Below, in pieces: positions 1-8,153 of a stretch of 29,577 nucleotides of DNA; position 1 is the stretch's first letter; each line of letters begins with the position of its first letter. This DNA is from DASYQD01 sp036005845. GTDB taxonomy: Bacteria > Acidobacteriota > Thermoanaerobaculia > Multivoradales > JAIOJS01. Both the position numbers and the translations under genes were made by a program. The stretch covers positions 1 through 29,577 of the forward strand of contig DASYQD010000020.1 of assembly GCA_036005845.1 (NCBI GenBank). Direction: 5' to 3'. The notes beneath the pieces were generated by a model. The model saw only the letters and a program-made list of their open reading frames with translations. It did not search any database and was not told the DNA's origin.

Positions 1-603
1 TCTCCGACGCCACGTTTTCGGTATCGGGATGAACGACTAGCTGCTTTCGAGTCTGCTCGCGCGGAGTGGGACGAGAATCGCATTGTAGGAGACTTCGCTG
101 ACGAGCTCGCCGGTCTAGTGCTGCCCGTCAGGCATAATACGGTTCGTGCGCTTGAAACCTACAATGGAAAGAATGTTGCGACGAATGTCCCAGTAACCTG
201 CCGCCTCCGCAACCTCATTCGCTTCGTGTTCGCGGAGGTGGAGGGCTGCGTCCTAATAGCCTCTTCGCTCCTAGCCAGGTCTAATCCTGCGCGGACCATT
301 GACCTCCGTAAGCTCCTTGCCGGAGCGCACCCCGACGTCCGGAGCAGAATCGCCGACACCTTGGACGAGTTCGCCCACACCTTTGCTTCAGCGGGTCCTG
401 TTAATCGCACGGGCTCTGGTTGGGACGCGTTCCTTCCGCTTCGAGAGCTCCGAAATCGACTCACGCATCCACACGCGGTGCACGACCTCTCTGTGGGCTC
501 GGACAGCCTGGATATGGCGCTGGCGTTTGCCGGCTGGTGGCACCATGAGGTCCATCCTCGCTTCGACCAAGCGATCCTGAAGCATGCTAGGCGACAGGGA
601 TAG
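1..603 (+). CDS. Hypothetical protein with HEPN-like RNRLTH motif, 5' end outside window
   Basis: The reading frame is open from the first base of the window to the TAG at 601-603, so the gene is cut at its 5' end. The GTG at 118 is only one internal start option, and coding continues upstream of it. About 200 residues are visible. I do not recognise the family by name. The C-terminal third contains LRELRNRLTHP, which fits the R-x4-H signature (RN followed by H) of HEPN-fold proteins, many of which are RNases in toxin-antitoxin and defence systems. The rest looks alpha-helical. Base and codon use is visibly less GC-rich than in the genes after 1473, suggesting recent acquisition. An attC-like sequence begins 3 bases after the stop, so this may be the gene of an integron cassette. 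The HEPN assignment rests on one short motif and is tentative. Confidence 0.6.
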   Translation, partial: SPTPRFRYRDERLAAFESARAEWDENRIVGDFADELAGLVLPVRHNTVRALETYNGKNVATNVPVTCRLRNLIRFVFAEVEGCVLIASSLLARSNPARTIDLRKLLAGAHPDVRSRIADTLDEFAHTFASAGPVNRTGSGWDAFLPLRELRNRLTHPHAVHDLSVGSDSLDMALAFAGWWHHEVHPRFDQAILKHARRQG

Positions 604-606
604 CGC

Positions 607-678
607 ACCCAACCTTCGTTGCAGCGGACCACAACCGGACGTTCACCCGGTTGCCCGCACTGAACTCGGGTGTCGCCA
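607..678 (+). repeat. Candidate integron attC recombination site
   Basis: Immediately after the stop of the first gene lies ACCCAAC (607-613), which fits the R'' consensus RYYYAAC. It is followed by an L''-like stretch with GTTGCAGCGG (619-628), a central perfect inverted repeat CAACCGG/CCGGTTG (632-638 and 647-653), and an L'-like stretch CCGCACTGAACTC (655-667). CAG/CTG and CGG/CCG pair between the two arms, apart from a two-base insertion. Six bases after AAC (663-665) comes GT (672-673), where the R' box GTTRRRY should begin. The match stops there: GTCGCCA is not the complement of R''. Because the crossover falls after the G, the degenerate bases would belong to the downstream flank. Size and order fit known attC sites. 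This is by-eye recognition, not a covariance-model hit. Confidence 0.5.
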
Positions 679-1413
679 TGCGGCCGAAAGAGAATCTTGG
701 CTGCTCCAGCGACCGTAACGGATTGGGTCGTTCGCCTTCGAGGGCCTGAGGCCATGCTTAAGGCGCTGGCAGCCGCATATCCGACTCAGGATCCGCAGAT
801 CCAGCCGTTCGAGGGTTCTTATCGGCTCTGCTCACCACGTTTTCTGAAGTGTGAAGATGCTCTTGACGTTCTGAACGCGGCGAACTCTCTGTTGCCCTCA
901 ATGTGCGGGTTGCTCAACCTCTATGGGAATTACATCGGAGATGTTCAGGCACGAAGTGCCGAGTGGGTTGACCAAAATGGACGTCGAGGCGGAATCGGCG
1001 ACGTCGCGGATCTGGTCGGCAATCTCGTTGATCGTGGAGCCTTGAACAAGCTTTGTGAGACGAGCGGGGGCTCTCCGCACACGAGAGCCGAGCGGCTCTA
1101 CTTCCTCAGCCAGACAGATCCACACTTTTCCGCTCTCCTCCGACTGGCCGGCGGACGTCAACTCACCTGGGGCGACCTCTACGTCATCTACGAGATCCTC
1201 GTGGACGCTGCCGGTGGCACAAGGAACCTCAGCGCCATGGGAGGTATCTCGAGCAACGCTCTCAGGCGTTTCAGGGACGCCGCAAATCGCGTGCGCCATC
1301 CCTCGCTTCGCCCTCGATCTGACCCCGGAATGCACCCGCATGAGGCGCTTGTCCTAATTAGGCAGCTCGTTCGCTCTTGGATCGACTCACGGCATCCACC
1401 CCCTTCCGTATAG
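670..1413 (+). CDS. Hypothetical protein, possible HEPN-like fold
   Basis: A 247-residue protein if the GTG at 670 is used. I do not recognise it. The first 15 residues read poorly. Convincing protein-like sequence begins around TDWVVRLRGPEAM (residues 17-29), and an ATG at 754 is an internal alternative. The middle is helical with several Leu-rich stretches and scattered Cys. The C-terminal part has RFRDAANRVRHPSLRP, an R...N..RH pattern resembling the conserved helix of HEPN/abortive-infection-like proteins, but it is weaker than in the preceding gene. Like that gene it has lower GC than the rest of the window. The nominal GTG start lies inside the attC-like element, so the true start may be elsewhere or the 5' end may have been replaced by insertion. 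No second attC is visible after its stop. Confidence 0.55.
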   Translation: MSPCGRKRILAAPATVTDWVVRLRGPEAMLKALAAAYPTQDPQIQPFEGSYRLCSPRFLKCEDALDVLNAANSLLPSMCGLLNLYGNYIGDVQARSAEWVDQNGRRGGIGDVADLVGNLVDRGALNKLCETSGGSPHTRAERLYFLSQTDPHFSALLRLAGGRQLTWGDLYVIYEILVDAAGGTRNLSAMGGISSNALRRFRDAANRVRHPSLRPRSDPGMHPHEALVLIRQLVRSWIDSRHPPPSV

Positions 1414-1472
1414 GGCTCCCGTTGTGACACCGCTACTCATGCGCCTTTGAGGCGACATTAGGGATACGGCGT

Positions 1473-4400
1473 TTAAAGGCTCGGCGCTATCCGCGCCAGC
1501 TCTCCCCGCAGCAGCTGCTGCCACTTTGTTCGCGACGTGTCCAGGCGCTGTCCGTACTCGGTGAGCACTTGCCGCTGAGGTGCGGTGGGTGCCGCGTCGA
1601 CGGCTTCGACGTCGGTGGCGAGCGAGGCGAGCGCGGCGGCGATGTCGTCGGGGTCGTCGGCGGCTTGCCAGCTGGCGAGCGCTCCGCGCGCCTTTTCGAC
1701 TGCCGCGGGGCTCGGGCGGTGCGCGCGCTCGCCGGGGGCGTTGGTCGGCTCCGCTAGGCGCTTGCTGACTGCGCTCACCTGCTCGTGGAGCTCCACCGCC
1801 TTCGCAAGCTCAGCGCGTAGCTCGTCGGCGAAGGCGAGCTGCGCCTGTAGGTCGGCGAGGGGCGTCTTCACGCGCGGGTCCATGACGACCGTGAGCGGCG
1901 CAGTGCTCGCCTTGCCGTCGACCGTGAGCCGCACAGTGTAGGCGCCCGGCAGCGCCAGCAGTCCCTGCGGCAGCGCCGGTGTGTCGGCGTCGGGGACGGC
2001 GGCGATGGAGTACTCGTAGCCGATCGCCGGCGGCCGCGGCAGGCGCAGGTTCCACACCACGCGGTGGTGACCGGCGCCGCTTGCCAGCGCGGTGGGCGGT
2101 TTCAGCCACAGATCCGCGAAGTACTGATCGGCCTCGACGCGCGGTGGCGCTTCGGTGCTGGTCTCGCGATGCACCACCTCGCCCTTCGAGTTGAGGACTT
2201 CGAGCGTCACGTTCTTCGCGTCGCCCGCGAGCACGTAGTCGAGCACGGCGCCTGCCGGCGGGTTCGGCGTGCGCGGTTCCTCGGGCGGCAGCGGCGTGTC
2301 GCGGTTCTGGTTGCCCGGCCAGCGCACGGCGTCGGCGGGCGGGATCAGCGTCGCGGCCGCGGCGCTCGCGCTTGCCACCTCCGAAGCGAGCCAACGCAGC
2401 GGCGTTACGTCGTCGAGCACCCAGATCGCGCGGCCCTGCGTCGCCGCGATGAGGTCGGCGCCTTTCACCAGCAGGTCGTTGACTCCCGTCGTCGGCAGGT
2501 CGAGCTGCAGCGGCTGCCAGTGGTCGCCGTCGTCGAAGGAGACGAAGGCACCGTGCGTGGTGCCGGCGTAGAGCAGCCGCGGCTGCACCGGGTCCTGGCG
2601 CACGACGTAGACGCTCCCCTGCTCGGGCAATCCGCCGATGATCGGCGTCCAGGTCTTGCCGAAGTCGTGGGTGCGGAACGCATACGGACGGACGTCATCG
2701 CTCCGATGCCGATCGACAGCCACGTACGCGGTCGCCGCGTCGGTCGGCGACGCTTCGACCTGCGCGACGCGGCTCCAGTCCGGCAGGCCCGGCGGCGAGA
2801 CGTCCTGCCACGTTTTGCCACCGTCGCGCGTCAGTTGCACGATGCTGTCTTCCGTTCCCACCCACAGTTGGTCGACGGCCTTCGGCGACGGCGCCAGCGT
2901 CGAGATCACGCCGTAGCCGCAGGCGCGCGCCTTCGCCACCGGCACGTCACCGTCGCACGCCTTCGCGCCCGGCGCTCCCGGCGCGAGCTTGGGATCGGCG
3001 CCAGTCAGGTCGCCGCTGATCGTCTCCCACGTCTTGCCCTCGTCGAGCGAACGGAACATCACCTGCGCCGCCGCGTAGAGCGGGTGCGGCGCCAGCGGCG
3101 AGATGGCGATCGGCATGATCCACGTCGAGCGGTACTTCACCTTGCGCGGGTCGGCGCCGTAGCTCGACACCGGCCACGGCGACACGTTCTGCACCTGGCC
3201 GGTCTTCGCGTCCCAGCGCGAGATCTTGCCGCCGAGGCCGCTGCCGAAGACGATGTCGGGGTCCTTCGGGCTGGGGATGTCGTAGTCGCGCTCGTCGCCG
3301 CCCACCGGGGACCAGTCGCGGAAGGTGAGCTGGCCGTAGTCGCTGCGGCTGGCGACGTGCACGGTGCCGCTGTCCTGCTGGCCGCTGTAGATCCAGTAGG
3401 GGAAGCGGTCGTCGGTGGCGAGGTGGTAGAGCTGCCCGGTCGGCTGGTTGTACCAGCTGCTCCACGTCTGCCCGCCGTTCACGGTGACGACGGCGCCCTG
3501 GTCGGAGGCGATGAGGCGCCGCTCGGGCTGCGCGGGGTCGACCCATAGATCGTGATGGTCGTCGCCGCCGGGCGCGCCGTGCTCGAAGACGAAGGTCTTG
3601 CCGCCGTCGTCGGAGCGCCGCAGCGACTGCCCCATCGCCCACAGCGTGTCGGTCTTCTTGGGATCGGGCACCAGCCGCGCGAAGTAGTAGGTGCCGAAGC
3701 TGGCGGTCTCGTTGATGCGCTGCCAGCTGTCGCCACCGTCGTCGGAGCGGTAGATCCCCGACTGCTTGGCGCCGCCGACGGCGGCGTAGACGCGCTTGCC
3801 GCCGCTGTTGGCGCCGACCGCGACGCCGATGCGGCCGGTGGCATCGGTGGGCAGGCCCTTGGTGAGGTGCTCCCATGTCTTGCCGCCGTCGCGCGAGCGG
3901 TAGATGCCGCTGCTGGGTCCGACGATCGGCTGGTGGTAGCCCTGCCACGGCCAGCGCCGCGCCTGCCACAGCGTCGCGAAGACGAGGTCGGGGTTCGCGG
4001 CGTCGCGCGCGAGGTCGACGGCGCCGGTGTCGGCGTCCTTGAACAGAACTTGCTGCCACGTCTTGCCGCCGTCCTCGCTGCGATAGACGCCGCGCTCCGG
4101 GTTGGGACCGAACATGTGGCCGAGCGCGGCGACGAGCACGACGTTCGCGTCGCGCGGGTCGACGAGGATCTTGCCGATGTGCTCGCTCTCCGGCAGCCCC
4201 AGATAGCTCCACGTCGCGCCGCCGTCGGTCGAGCCGTAGACGCCGTTGCCCGAGGCGATGTCCCAGCGCGGCTCGGGATGGCCGGTGCCGACGTAGAGGA
4301 CGCGCGGATCGCTGGGCGCGATCGCCAGCGCGCCCACCGAGCTCACGGCTTCGTGCTGGAAGAGTCCCTGCCAGGTGCGGCCTGCGTCGTCGCTCTTCCA

Positions 4401-4676
4401 GACGCCGCCGTCGGCGGCGCCGAAGTAGAAGGTGTCGTTCGGGCCCGACACGCCCGCGGCGCAGGTTGCCCACCCGCCGCGCAGCGGGCCGACGAGACGC
4501 CAGTGCAGGTCGCCGAACGACGCGGGCGGTTTTGCGTCCGCCCTCGCCGTCGCCGGCGCGAGCAGCGCGGCCACCGCGATCGCGAGCAACGCCAGCCCCA
4601 CACCAAGGAACCAGCGCGCCTGCGGTGCGGCGTTCTCGACATGGCTTCGGCCCGAAGCAGCGAATCTGCGGCGCAT
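1473..4676 (-). CDS. Large secreted BNR/VPS10-type beta-propeller protein
   Basis: A protein of about 1067 residues. An N-terminal signal/anchor segment (WFLGVGLALLAIAVAALLAP) is followed by tandem beta-propeller repeats. At least ten Asp-box motifs of the S-x-D-x-G-x-T-W type are visible, for example SDDAGRTW, STDGGATW, SEDGGKTW, SRDGGKTW and TRDGGKTW. This is the architecture of VPS10/sortilin-like and BNR 'glycosyl hydrolase-like' exported proteins, for which an enzymatic role is usually unproven. The C-terminal 300 residues hold a beta-sandwich-like part (GAYTVRLTVDGK) and a helical tail. The second ATG (4674-4676) is preferred because GGAGG sits 7 bases before it but only 1 base before the ATG at 4682. 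It lies 63 bases after the PilZ gene and could be the last gene of that transcript. The substrate is unknown. Confidence 0.85.
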   Translation of the reverse strand: MRRRFAASGRSHVENAAPQARWFLGVGLALLAIAVAALLAPATARADAKPPASFGDLHWRLVGPLRGGWATCAAGVSGPNDTFYFGAADGGVWKSDDAGRTWQGLFQHEAVSSVGALAIAPSDPRVLYVGTGHPEPRWDIASGNGVYGSTDGGATWSYLGLPESEHIGKILVDPRDANVVLVAALGHMFGPNPERGVYRSEDGGKTWQQVLFKDADTGAVDLARDAANPDLVFATLWQARRWPWQGYHQPIVGPSSGIYRSRDGGKTWEHLTKGLPTDATGRIGVAVGANSGGKRVYAAVGGAKQSGIYRSDDGGDSWQRINETASFGTYYFARLVPDPKKTDTLWAMGQSLRRSDDGGKTFVFEHGAPGGDDHHDLWVDPAQPERRLIASDQGAVVTVNGGQTWSSWYNQPTGQLYHLATDDRFPYWIYSGQQDSGTVHVASRSDYGQLTFRDWSPVGGDERDYDIPSPKDPDIVFGSGLGGKISRWDAKTGQVQNVSPWPVSSYGADPRKVKYRSTWIMPIAISPLAPHPLYAAAQVMFRSLDEGKTWETISGDLTGADPKLAPGAPGAKACDGDVPVAKARACGYGVISTLAPSPKAVDQLWVGTEDSIVQLTRDGGKTWQDVSPPGLPDWSRVAQVEASPTDAATAYVAVDRHRSDDVRPYAFRTHDFGKTWTPIIGGLPEQGSVYVVRQDPVQPRLLYAGTTHGAFVSFDDGDHWQPLQLDLPTTGVNDLLVKGADLIAATQGRAIWVLDDVTPLRWLASEVASASAAAATLIPPADAVRWPGNQNRDTPLPPEEPRTPNPPAGAVLDYVLAGDAKNVTLEVLNSKGEVVHRETSTEAPPRVEADQYFADLWLKPPTALASGAGHHRVVWNLRLPRPPAIGYEYSIAAVPDADTPALPQGLLALPGAYTVRLTVDGKASTAPLTVVMDPRVKTPLADLQAQLAFADELRAELAKAVELHEQVSAVSKRLAEPTNAPGERAHRPSPAAVEKARGALASWQAADDPDDIAAALASLATDVEAVDAAPTAPQRQVLTEYGQRLDTSRTKWQQLLRGELARIAPSL

Positions 4677-4739
4677 CGGCATGCCTCCGTGAGCGGTGAG
4701 CGATGAGGGTCGGCTCGGCGAGCCGGCGCGAAGCGAAGC

Positions 4740-6152
4740 CTACTGCGAAGCGATCGAAGGGCTGGCGGTCGCGGTGGCAGTGGTGGGCCGAACCGCGGCA
4801 GGAGCGCCCGCCGCGGGCTGCGGCGCCGCCAGTGGCGAGGCGGGAGCGGCAGCGGGCGCCGCCTCGGCGCGAGTGAGCCGGACGCGCACCGAGCGGCCGT
4901 CGCGCGCCGGCGGGCTCGCCACCACGGCGGCGGAGGCGAGGTCGAGCACGACCCGCAGCTCGCCGGCGTCGGCGTGATCGACACCGCCGTTGCCGGCGTT
5001 CTCGATGCCGGCTGCCTCGCCCGGATGGAAGCCGACGCGGATCTGCGCCAGGAGCGGCGAGCTCACCGGGATCAGCGCCGGCGCGTAACCGCGGCGCGCG
5101 CCGAGGAGCTGGATGACCTCGCGCGGCGGGTCTTCGTTCGGCCGCCAGTGCGCGAGCGCCTGCGCCGGCAGCTCGCCGTCGAGCGTCAGCACCACCCAGA
5201 GATCGTCGCCATGCGCTTCGGTCTTCACGTCGGCGAGCCCGGCGAAGGTCGCGGCCGGCGGGTCGGCGAGGACATTCGCCGGCATTGCCACGGACGCAGC
5301 GGCCGGCGCGGGCGGCGGCGCGGGCAGCACGGCAGTAGCCGTCTCATCCGTACGCGGCGGCGCGGCGCGGCCGGCGAGCGGCCCGCGCATCACCACGTAG
5401 CCGCTGCCGAGAAGCGCCAGCGCCAGCACGCCCACCCACCAGACGCGGCGGCGGCCGGGCTGCGGCGCCGGGCTGCCGGCCGCGGGCGGCTCCGGCGCCG
5501 GCTCCTCCGCCGCCAGCGGCGGCGTCACCGTGCGCTCGCCGCCAGGACTCGCCTGCGGCTCCGCTGCCGCAGCGTCGCTCGCCTCCGGCTTGCTTGCCGG
5601 CTTCTCGTCAGCGGCGCCGATCGCCCACGGCGCCTGCACGACCAGCGTGTCGGGCAGCGGCCCGGAATCGTGCACCGGATGGATCTCGTCGGTGCTCTCC
5701 TCGTCGAGCTGGCGCCGCTGCCAGGCGGCGGTCATCGCCTGCAGCTCCTCCTGCATGGCGCCGACGCCGCGGGTGAGGAAGACGTCGGCCAGGCGCTGCA
5801 TCATCTCGCGGCCGTCGTCCTCGAGCTCGAGGAAACGCACCGCGAAGCCGGGCGGCCGCGCGTTGCCCTCCCAGTCCCTGCGCACCCACATCACCTCGCC
5901 GACGCCTTCGAAGCGCGGGCCTTTCGGCGTCAGGCTGGCCTCGAAGTCGAAGCGCTGGCCGGCGGCCATCGGCGCCTCGCTGCGCACGAACATGCCGCCC
6001 GGCGACAGGTTCACCGCCCACTCGCTCAGGAAGCAGCGCTGCTCCGCGAACTCCATGCGGGCCTTCGCGCGCAGCGGGACGCGCGGAAACGCACGGCGCT
6101 GCGGAGGAGCGCCGCCGGCAGGGGTGCCGGCTTCTGGATCCATTTCGGCCAT
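4740..6152 (-). CDS. PilZ domain - transmembrane - AMIN-like domain protein
   Basis: A 470-residue protein. Residues about 18-130 form a PilZ domain with both c-di-GMP-binding signatures intact: RxxxR (R20-AFP-R24) and NxSxxG (NLSPGG, 48-53). It resembles the Myxococcus-type PilZ subfamily. Residues 131-232 are an acidic, Pro/Ala-rich linker. A single membrane segment (about 237-256) follows RRR, so the N-terminus should be cytoplasmic and the C-terminus periplasmic. Residues about 302-428 have alternating strands with DLWVVLTLDG, EVIQLLG and ELRVVLDL, a pattern like the AMIN domain that targets amidases and PilQ to peptidoglycan. The end is low-complexity Ala/Pro/Thr. The ATG at 6150-6152 gives a PilZ domain of normal size; longer upstream readings of the frame overlap the preceding gene and read as noise. 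The PilZ call is firm. The AMIN call is from pattern only. Confidence 0.82.
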   Translation of the reverse strand: MAEMDPEAGTPAGGAPPQRRAFPRVPLRAKARMEFAEQRCFLSEWAVNLSPGGMFVRSEAPMAAGQRFDFEASLTPKGPRFEGVGEVMWVRRDWEGNARPPGFAVRFLELEDDGREMMQRLADVFLTRGVGAMQEELQAMTAAWQRRQLDEESTDEIHPVHDSGPLPDTLVVQAPWAIGAADEKPASKPEASDAAAAEPQASPGGERTVTPPLAAEEPAPEPPAAGSPAPQPGRRRVWWVGVLALALLGSGYVVMRGPLAGRAAPPRTDETATAVLPAPPPAPAAASVAMPANVLADPPAATFAGLADVKTEAHGDDLWVVLTLDGELPAQALAHWRPNEDPPREVIQLLGARRGYAPALIPVSSPLLAQIRVGFHPGEAAGIENAGNGGVDHADAGELRVVLDLASAAVVASPPARDGRSVRVRLTRAEAAPAAAPASPLAAPQPAAGAPAAVRPTTATATASPSIASQ

Positions 6153-6193
6153 TCTAACCACGCGCGGACACATCGGCGCGAGAGGCGCCTCGC

Positions 6194-7090
6194 TTACGCC
6201 CTGCTTTCGACCTCGGCGTCGAAGAAGGCGCCCACCGCCTTGCGCGCCCGCTTGACTCCTTCGCCGCCGCCGGCGAGGCGCGCGAACAGCGTCTTGTAGG
6301 TGTGGCGCAGGGTCTCGACGTCGCCTTCGCGCAACAGCCGCAGCAGCTCGGCGAGCGAGCGGCGGCCCGACGCCGCCGTGGTGCCGACCGCGCTCTCCTG
6401 CTCGAGCAGGAGCAGCGCCAGTTCCAGCGCGTCCGGCAGCTCGGCGGGCGCGACGCCGCGCTCGGCCGCCGCGCGCGTGCCGCCGCCTTCCTCGGTGATC
6501 AGCGGCTCGTCGTCGTCGCCGAGCTCCTCGCCGAGCGTGAACGGCTGCGCCGCGGCCGCGTCGTGGCCGTTGCCCGCCGCGGCGCCTGCCGGCCGCACCT
6601 CGGCGTCCACGGACATCGGCGTGACGGGCGCTTCGGCGGTGAACGGCGGCAGCGCGCGCACGTTGGGCGCGAAGCGCGAGAAGAGGTCGAAGAGCTCCTT
6701 CTCGGAGCGGAAGTTGCCTACCAGCCGGCCGTTCTTCCCCACCTCGAGCTTCTCGGTCTCCTGCATCACCACGTGCGCCTCGCCGTCGCTGTCGACGTGC
6801 AGCGTCCGCGCGACGACGCGCCACGCGGTGAGCGAGCCCTGCACCAGGCAGGTGTCGGCGCAGCGCACGGTGACCGCCTCGACGTGCACCGTCGGCTCGA
6901 TGCGGATCGAGCCCGACACGGACTCGAGCGTCGCGTAGGCGCCGGAGTTCTGCAGCACCAGGTTGCCCGGCGTGCGGATCGACACCTGACCTTGCGGGTC
7001 GACCTGGATCTGCGTGCCGGGCGGCACGATCATCGTCGGCAGCGAAGGCCCGCCGCTGAGGTGAAGCTTCGAGAGGTCGGGCTTGCGCAT
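6194..7090 (-). CDS. Bactofilin-like beta-rich cytoplasmic protein
   Basis: A 298-residue protein with no signal peptide. Residues about 20-130 are a run of short beta strands separated by Gly/Asn/Asp turns (GNLVLQNSG, VSGSIRIEP, CLVQGSLTAW, LEVGKNGRLVGNF), which looks like the right-handed beta-helix of bactofilin-type polymer-forming proteins. A conserved-looking SEKELFDLFSRFAPN follows. The middle is an acidic linker, and residues about 210-298 are helical (LELALLLLEQE, SLAELLRLLREGD, HTYKTLFARL). It starts 22 bases after the M23 peptidase gene, and bactofilin genes are often paired with M23 endopeptidases in cell-shape loci, which supports the reading. The family assignment is an inference. 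A different beta-helical protein remains possible. Confidence 0.6.
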   Translation of the reverse strand: MRKPDLSKLHLSGGPSLPTMIVPPGTQIQVDPQGQVSIRTPGNLVLQNSGAYATLESVSGSIRIEPTVHVEAVTVRCADTCLVQGSLTAWRVVARTLHVDSDGEAHVVMQETEKLEVGKNGRLVGNFRSEKELFDLFSRFAPNVRALPPFTAEAPVTPMSVDAEVRPAGAAAGNGHDAAAAQPFTLGEELGDDDEPLITEEGGGTRAAAERGVAPAELPDALELALLLLEQESAVGTTAASGRRSLAELLRLLREGDVETLRHTYKTLFARLAGGGEGVKRARKAVGAFFDAEVESRA

Positions 7091-7112
7091 GGCGTGCGGT
7101 GGACTCGCGCGA

Positions 7113-8153
7113 TCAGCGGCCGAAGGAGCTGGGCAGCGGCTCGTAGTCGCCGGGATCGGGCGCGCTGCGCGCGCGCACCAGCAGCCGCTCCTCGTCGCGC
7201 CAGCGGTGGTCGAGGATGTAGATGCGCGGGTCGATGGGCCGGTAGTCGCCGGCGTCGCGGCGCCGCACCTCGTAGTGCAGGTGCGGGCTGGTGCTCCAGC
7301 CGGTGCTGCCGACGGTGGCGATCGTCTGCCCCTGCTCGACTTGCTGGCCTACCTTCACGTCGACGTCCTGCAAGTGGCCGTAGAGGGTGGCGAAGCGGTC
7401 GCCGTGACGCACCATCACCAGGTTGCCGTAGCGCCACCAGCCGACGCTCTGCCGCAGGTCGTAGCGGCCGGCGAAGACGACGGTGCCGGCGGCGGTGGCG
7501 TGCACCGGCGTGCCCGGCGGCGCCGCGAGGTCGAGGCCGGCGTGGAAGTCGGCCGCCTTGGTGAAGGGGTTGCGGCGCATGCCGAAGGGGCTGGTGAGCA
7601 CGAAGTCGCGGCCGGTGAGCGGGCAGATCGACGGCGTCAGCGCCACCTGGTCGCCGTGCGCCGATTCGAAGTCCTGCACGTCGCGCAGGAACGAGCTCAC
7701 CACCTCGAGCTGCTCCACCACCTCGCTCTGCAGCAGGCCGCCGTGGGCGATGCTGTCGGCGTAGATCGAGCGCGGCACGGGAGGACGCACGACGGGGAAG
7801 CCGCCCTGGCCGCGCGCCGCTTCCTGCGGCAGCCCGTAGGCGAGATACACTTTCTCGGTGCGCACGCGCAGCGTCTCGGCGCCGTCGGCGAGCTGCTCGA
7901 GGCGGCCGAGCAGCGACTTGAGGCGCTCGCCCTGCTGCGCGCGTACGCGCTCCAGCTCGCGATACTGCTGGCGCGAGAGCTGGTTGCGCGCCACGCCGGG
8001 CGCCGTCGACAGGCCCCAGGCGACGAAGGCGACGGTGAGCACGGCGATGACGCCGGCGGCCCAGAAATGGACGCGGTGGAGGAAGAGGTAGCGCACGCCG
8101 CGCCGGATGTCCGGCGCGTGCACCTGCACTTCGAGGAGAGGTTTCGCCGTCAC
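7113..8153 (-). CDS. Membrane-anchored M23 (LytM-type) peptidoglycan endopeptidase
   Basis: A 346-residue protein. A short cytoplasmic N-terminus is followed by a membrane segment (about 29-49, FWAAGVIAVLTVAFVAWGL), a periplasmic helical/coiled-coil stretch (about 55-100), and a C-terminal LytM domain. The zinc site is complete: HxxxD in FHAGLDLA (about H204, D208) and HxH in SPHLHYEV (about 291-293), plus YGHLQ. It should cleave peptide cross-links in the cell wall from the outer face of the inner membrane. The GTG start (8151-8153) overlaps the stop of the upstream inositol-phosphatase gene as GTGA, indicating translational coupling. The bactofilin-like gene follows after 22 bases, suggesting a shared role in local wall remodelling. 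Confidence 0.93.
   Translation of the reverse strand: MTAKPLLEVQVHAPDIRRGVRYLFLHRVHFWAAGVIAVLTVAFVAWGLSTAPGVARNQLSRQQYRELERVRAQQGERLKSLLGRLEQLADGAETLRVRTEKVYLAYGLPQEAARGQGGFPVVRPPVPRSIYADSIAHGGLLQSEVVEQLEVVSSFLRDVQDFESAHGDQVALTPSICPLTGRDFVLTSPFGMRRNPFTKAADFHAGLDLAAPPGTPVHATAAGTVVFAGRYDLRQSVGWWRYGNLVMVRHGDRFATLYGHLQDVDVKVGQQVEQGQTIATVGSTGWSTSPHLHYEVRRRDAGDYRPIDPRIYILDHRWRDEERLLVRARSAPDPGDYEPLPSSFGR

Noticed and set aside
1414..1472. Second attC site or terminator after the gene ending at 1413
   Set aside because: There is only a weak hairpin CGCCT/AGGCG (1442-1454) and an ATTAGGG resembling part of a core site; no RYYYAAC arm pairs with it, and no T-run follows.
2064..4706. Long open frames on the plus strand opposite the propeller gene
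   Set aside because: They are antisense shadows caused by high GC; their translations are Arg/Ala/Val-rich and lack any domain, while the minus strand has clear Asp-box repeats.
4711..4725. Stem-loop CGGCTC/GAGCCG between the PilZ and propeller genes
   Set aside because: No T-run on either strand, so not supported as a terminator.
6153..6824. N-terminal extension of the PilZ protein
   Set aside because: It overlaps the bactofilin-like gene out of frame and reads as Arg-rich noise; the PilZ domain begins just after the ATG at 6152.
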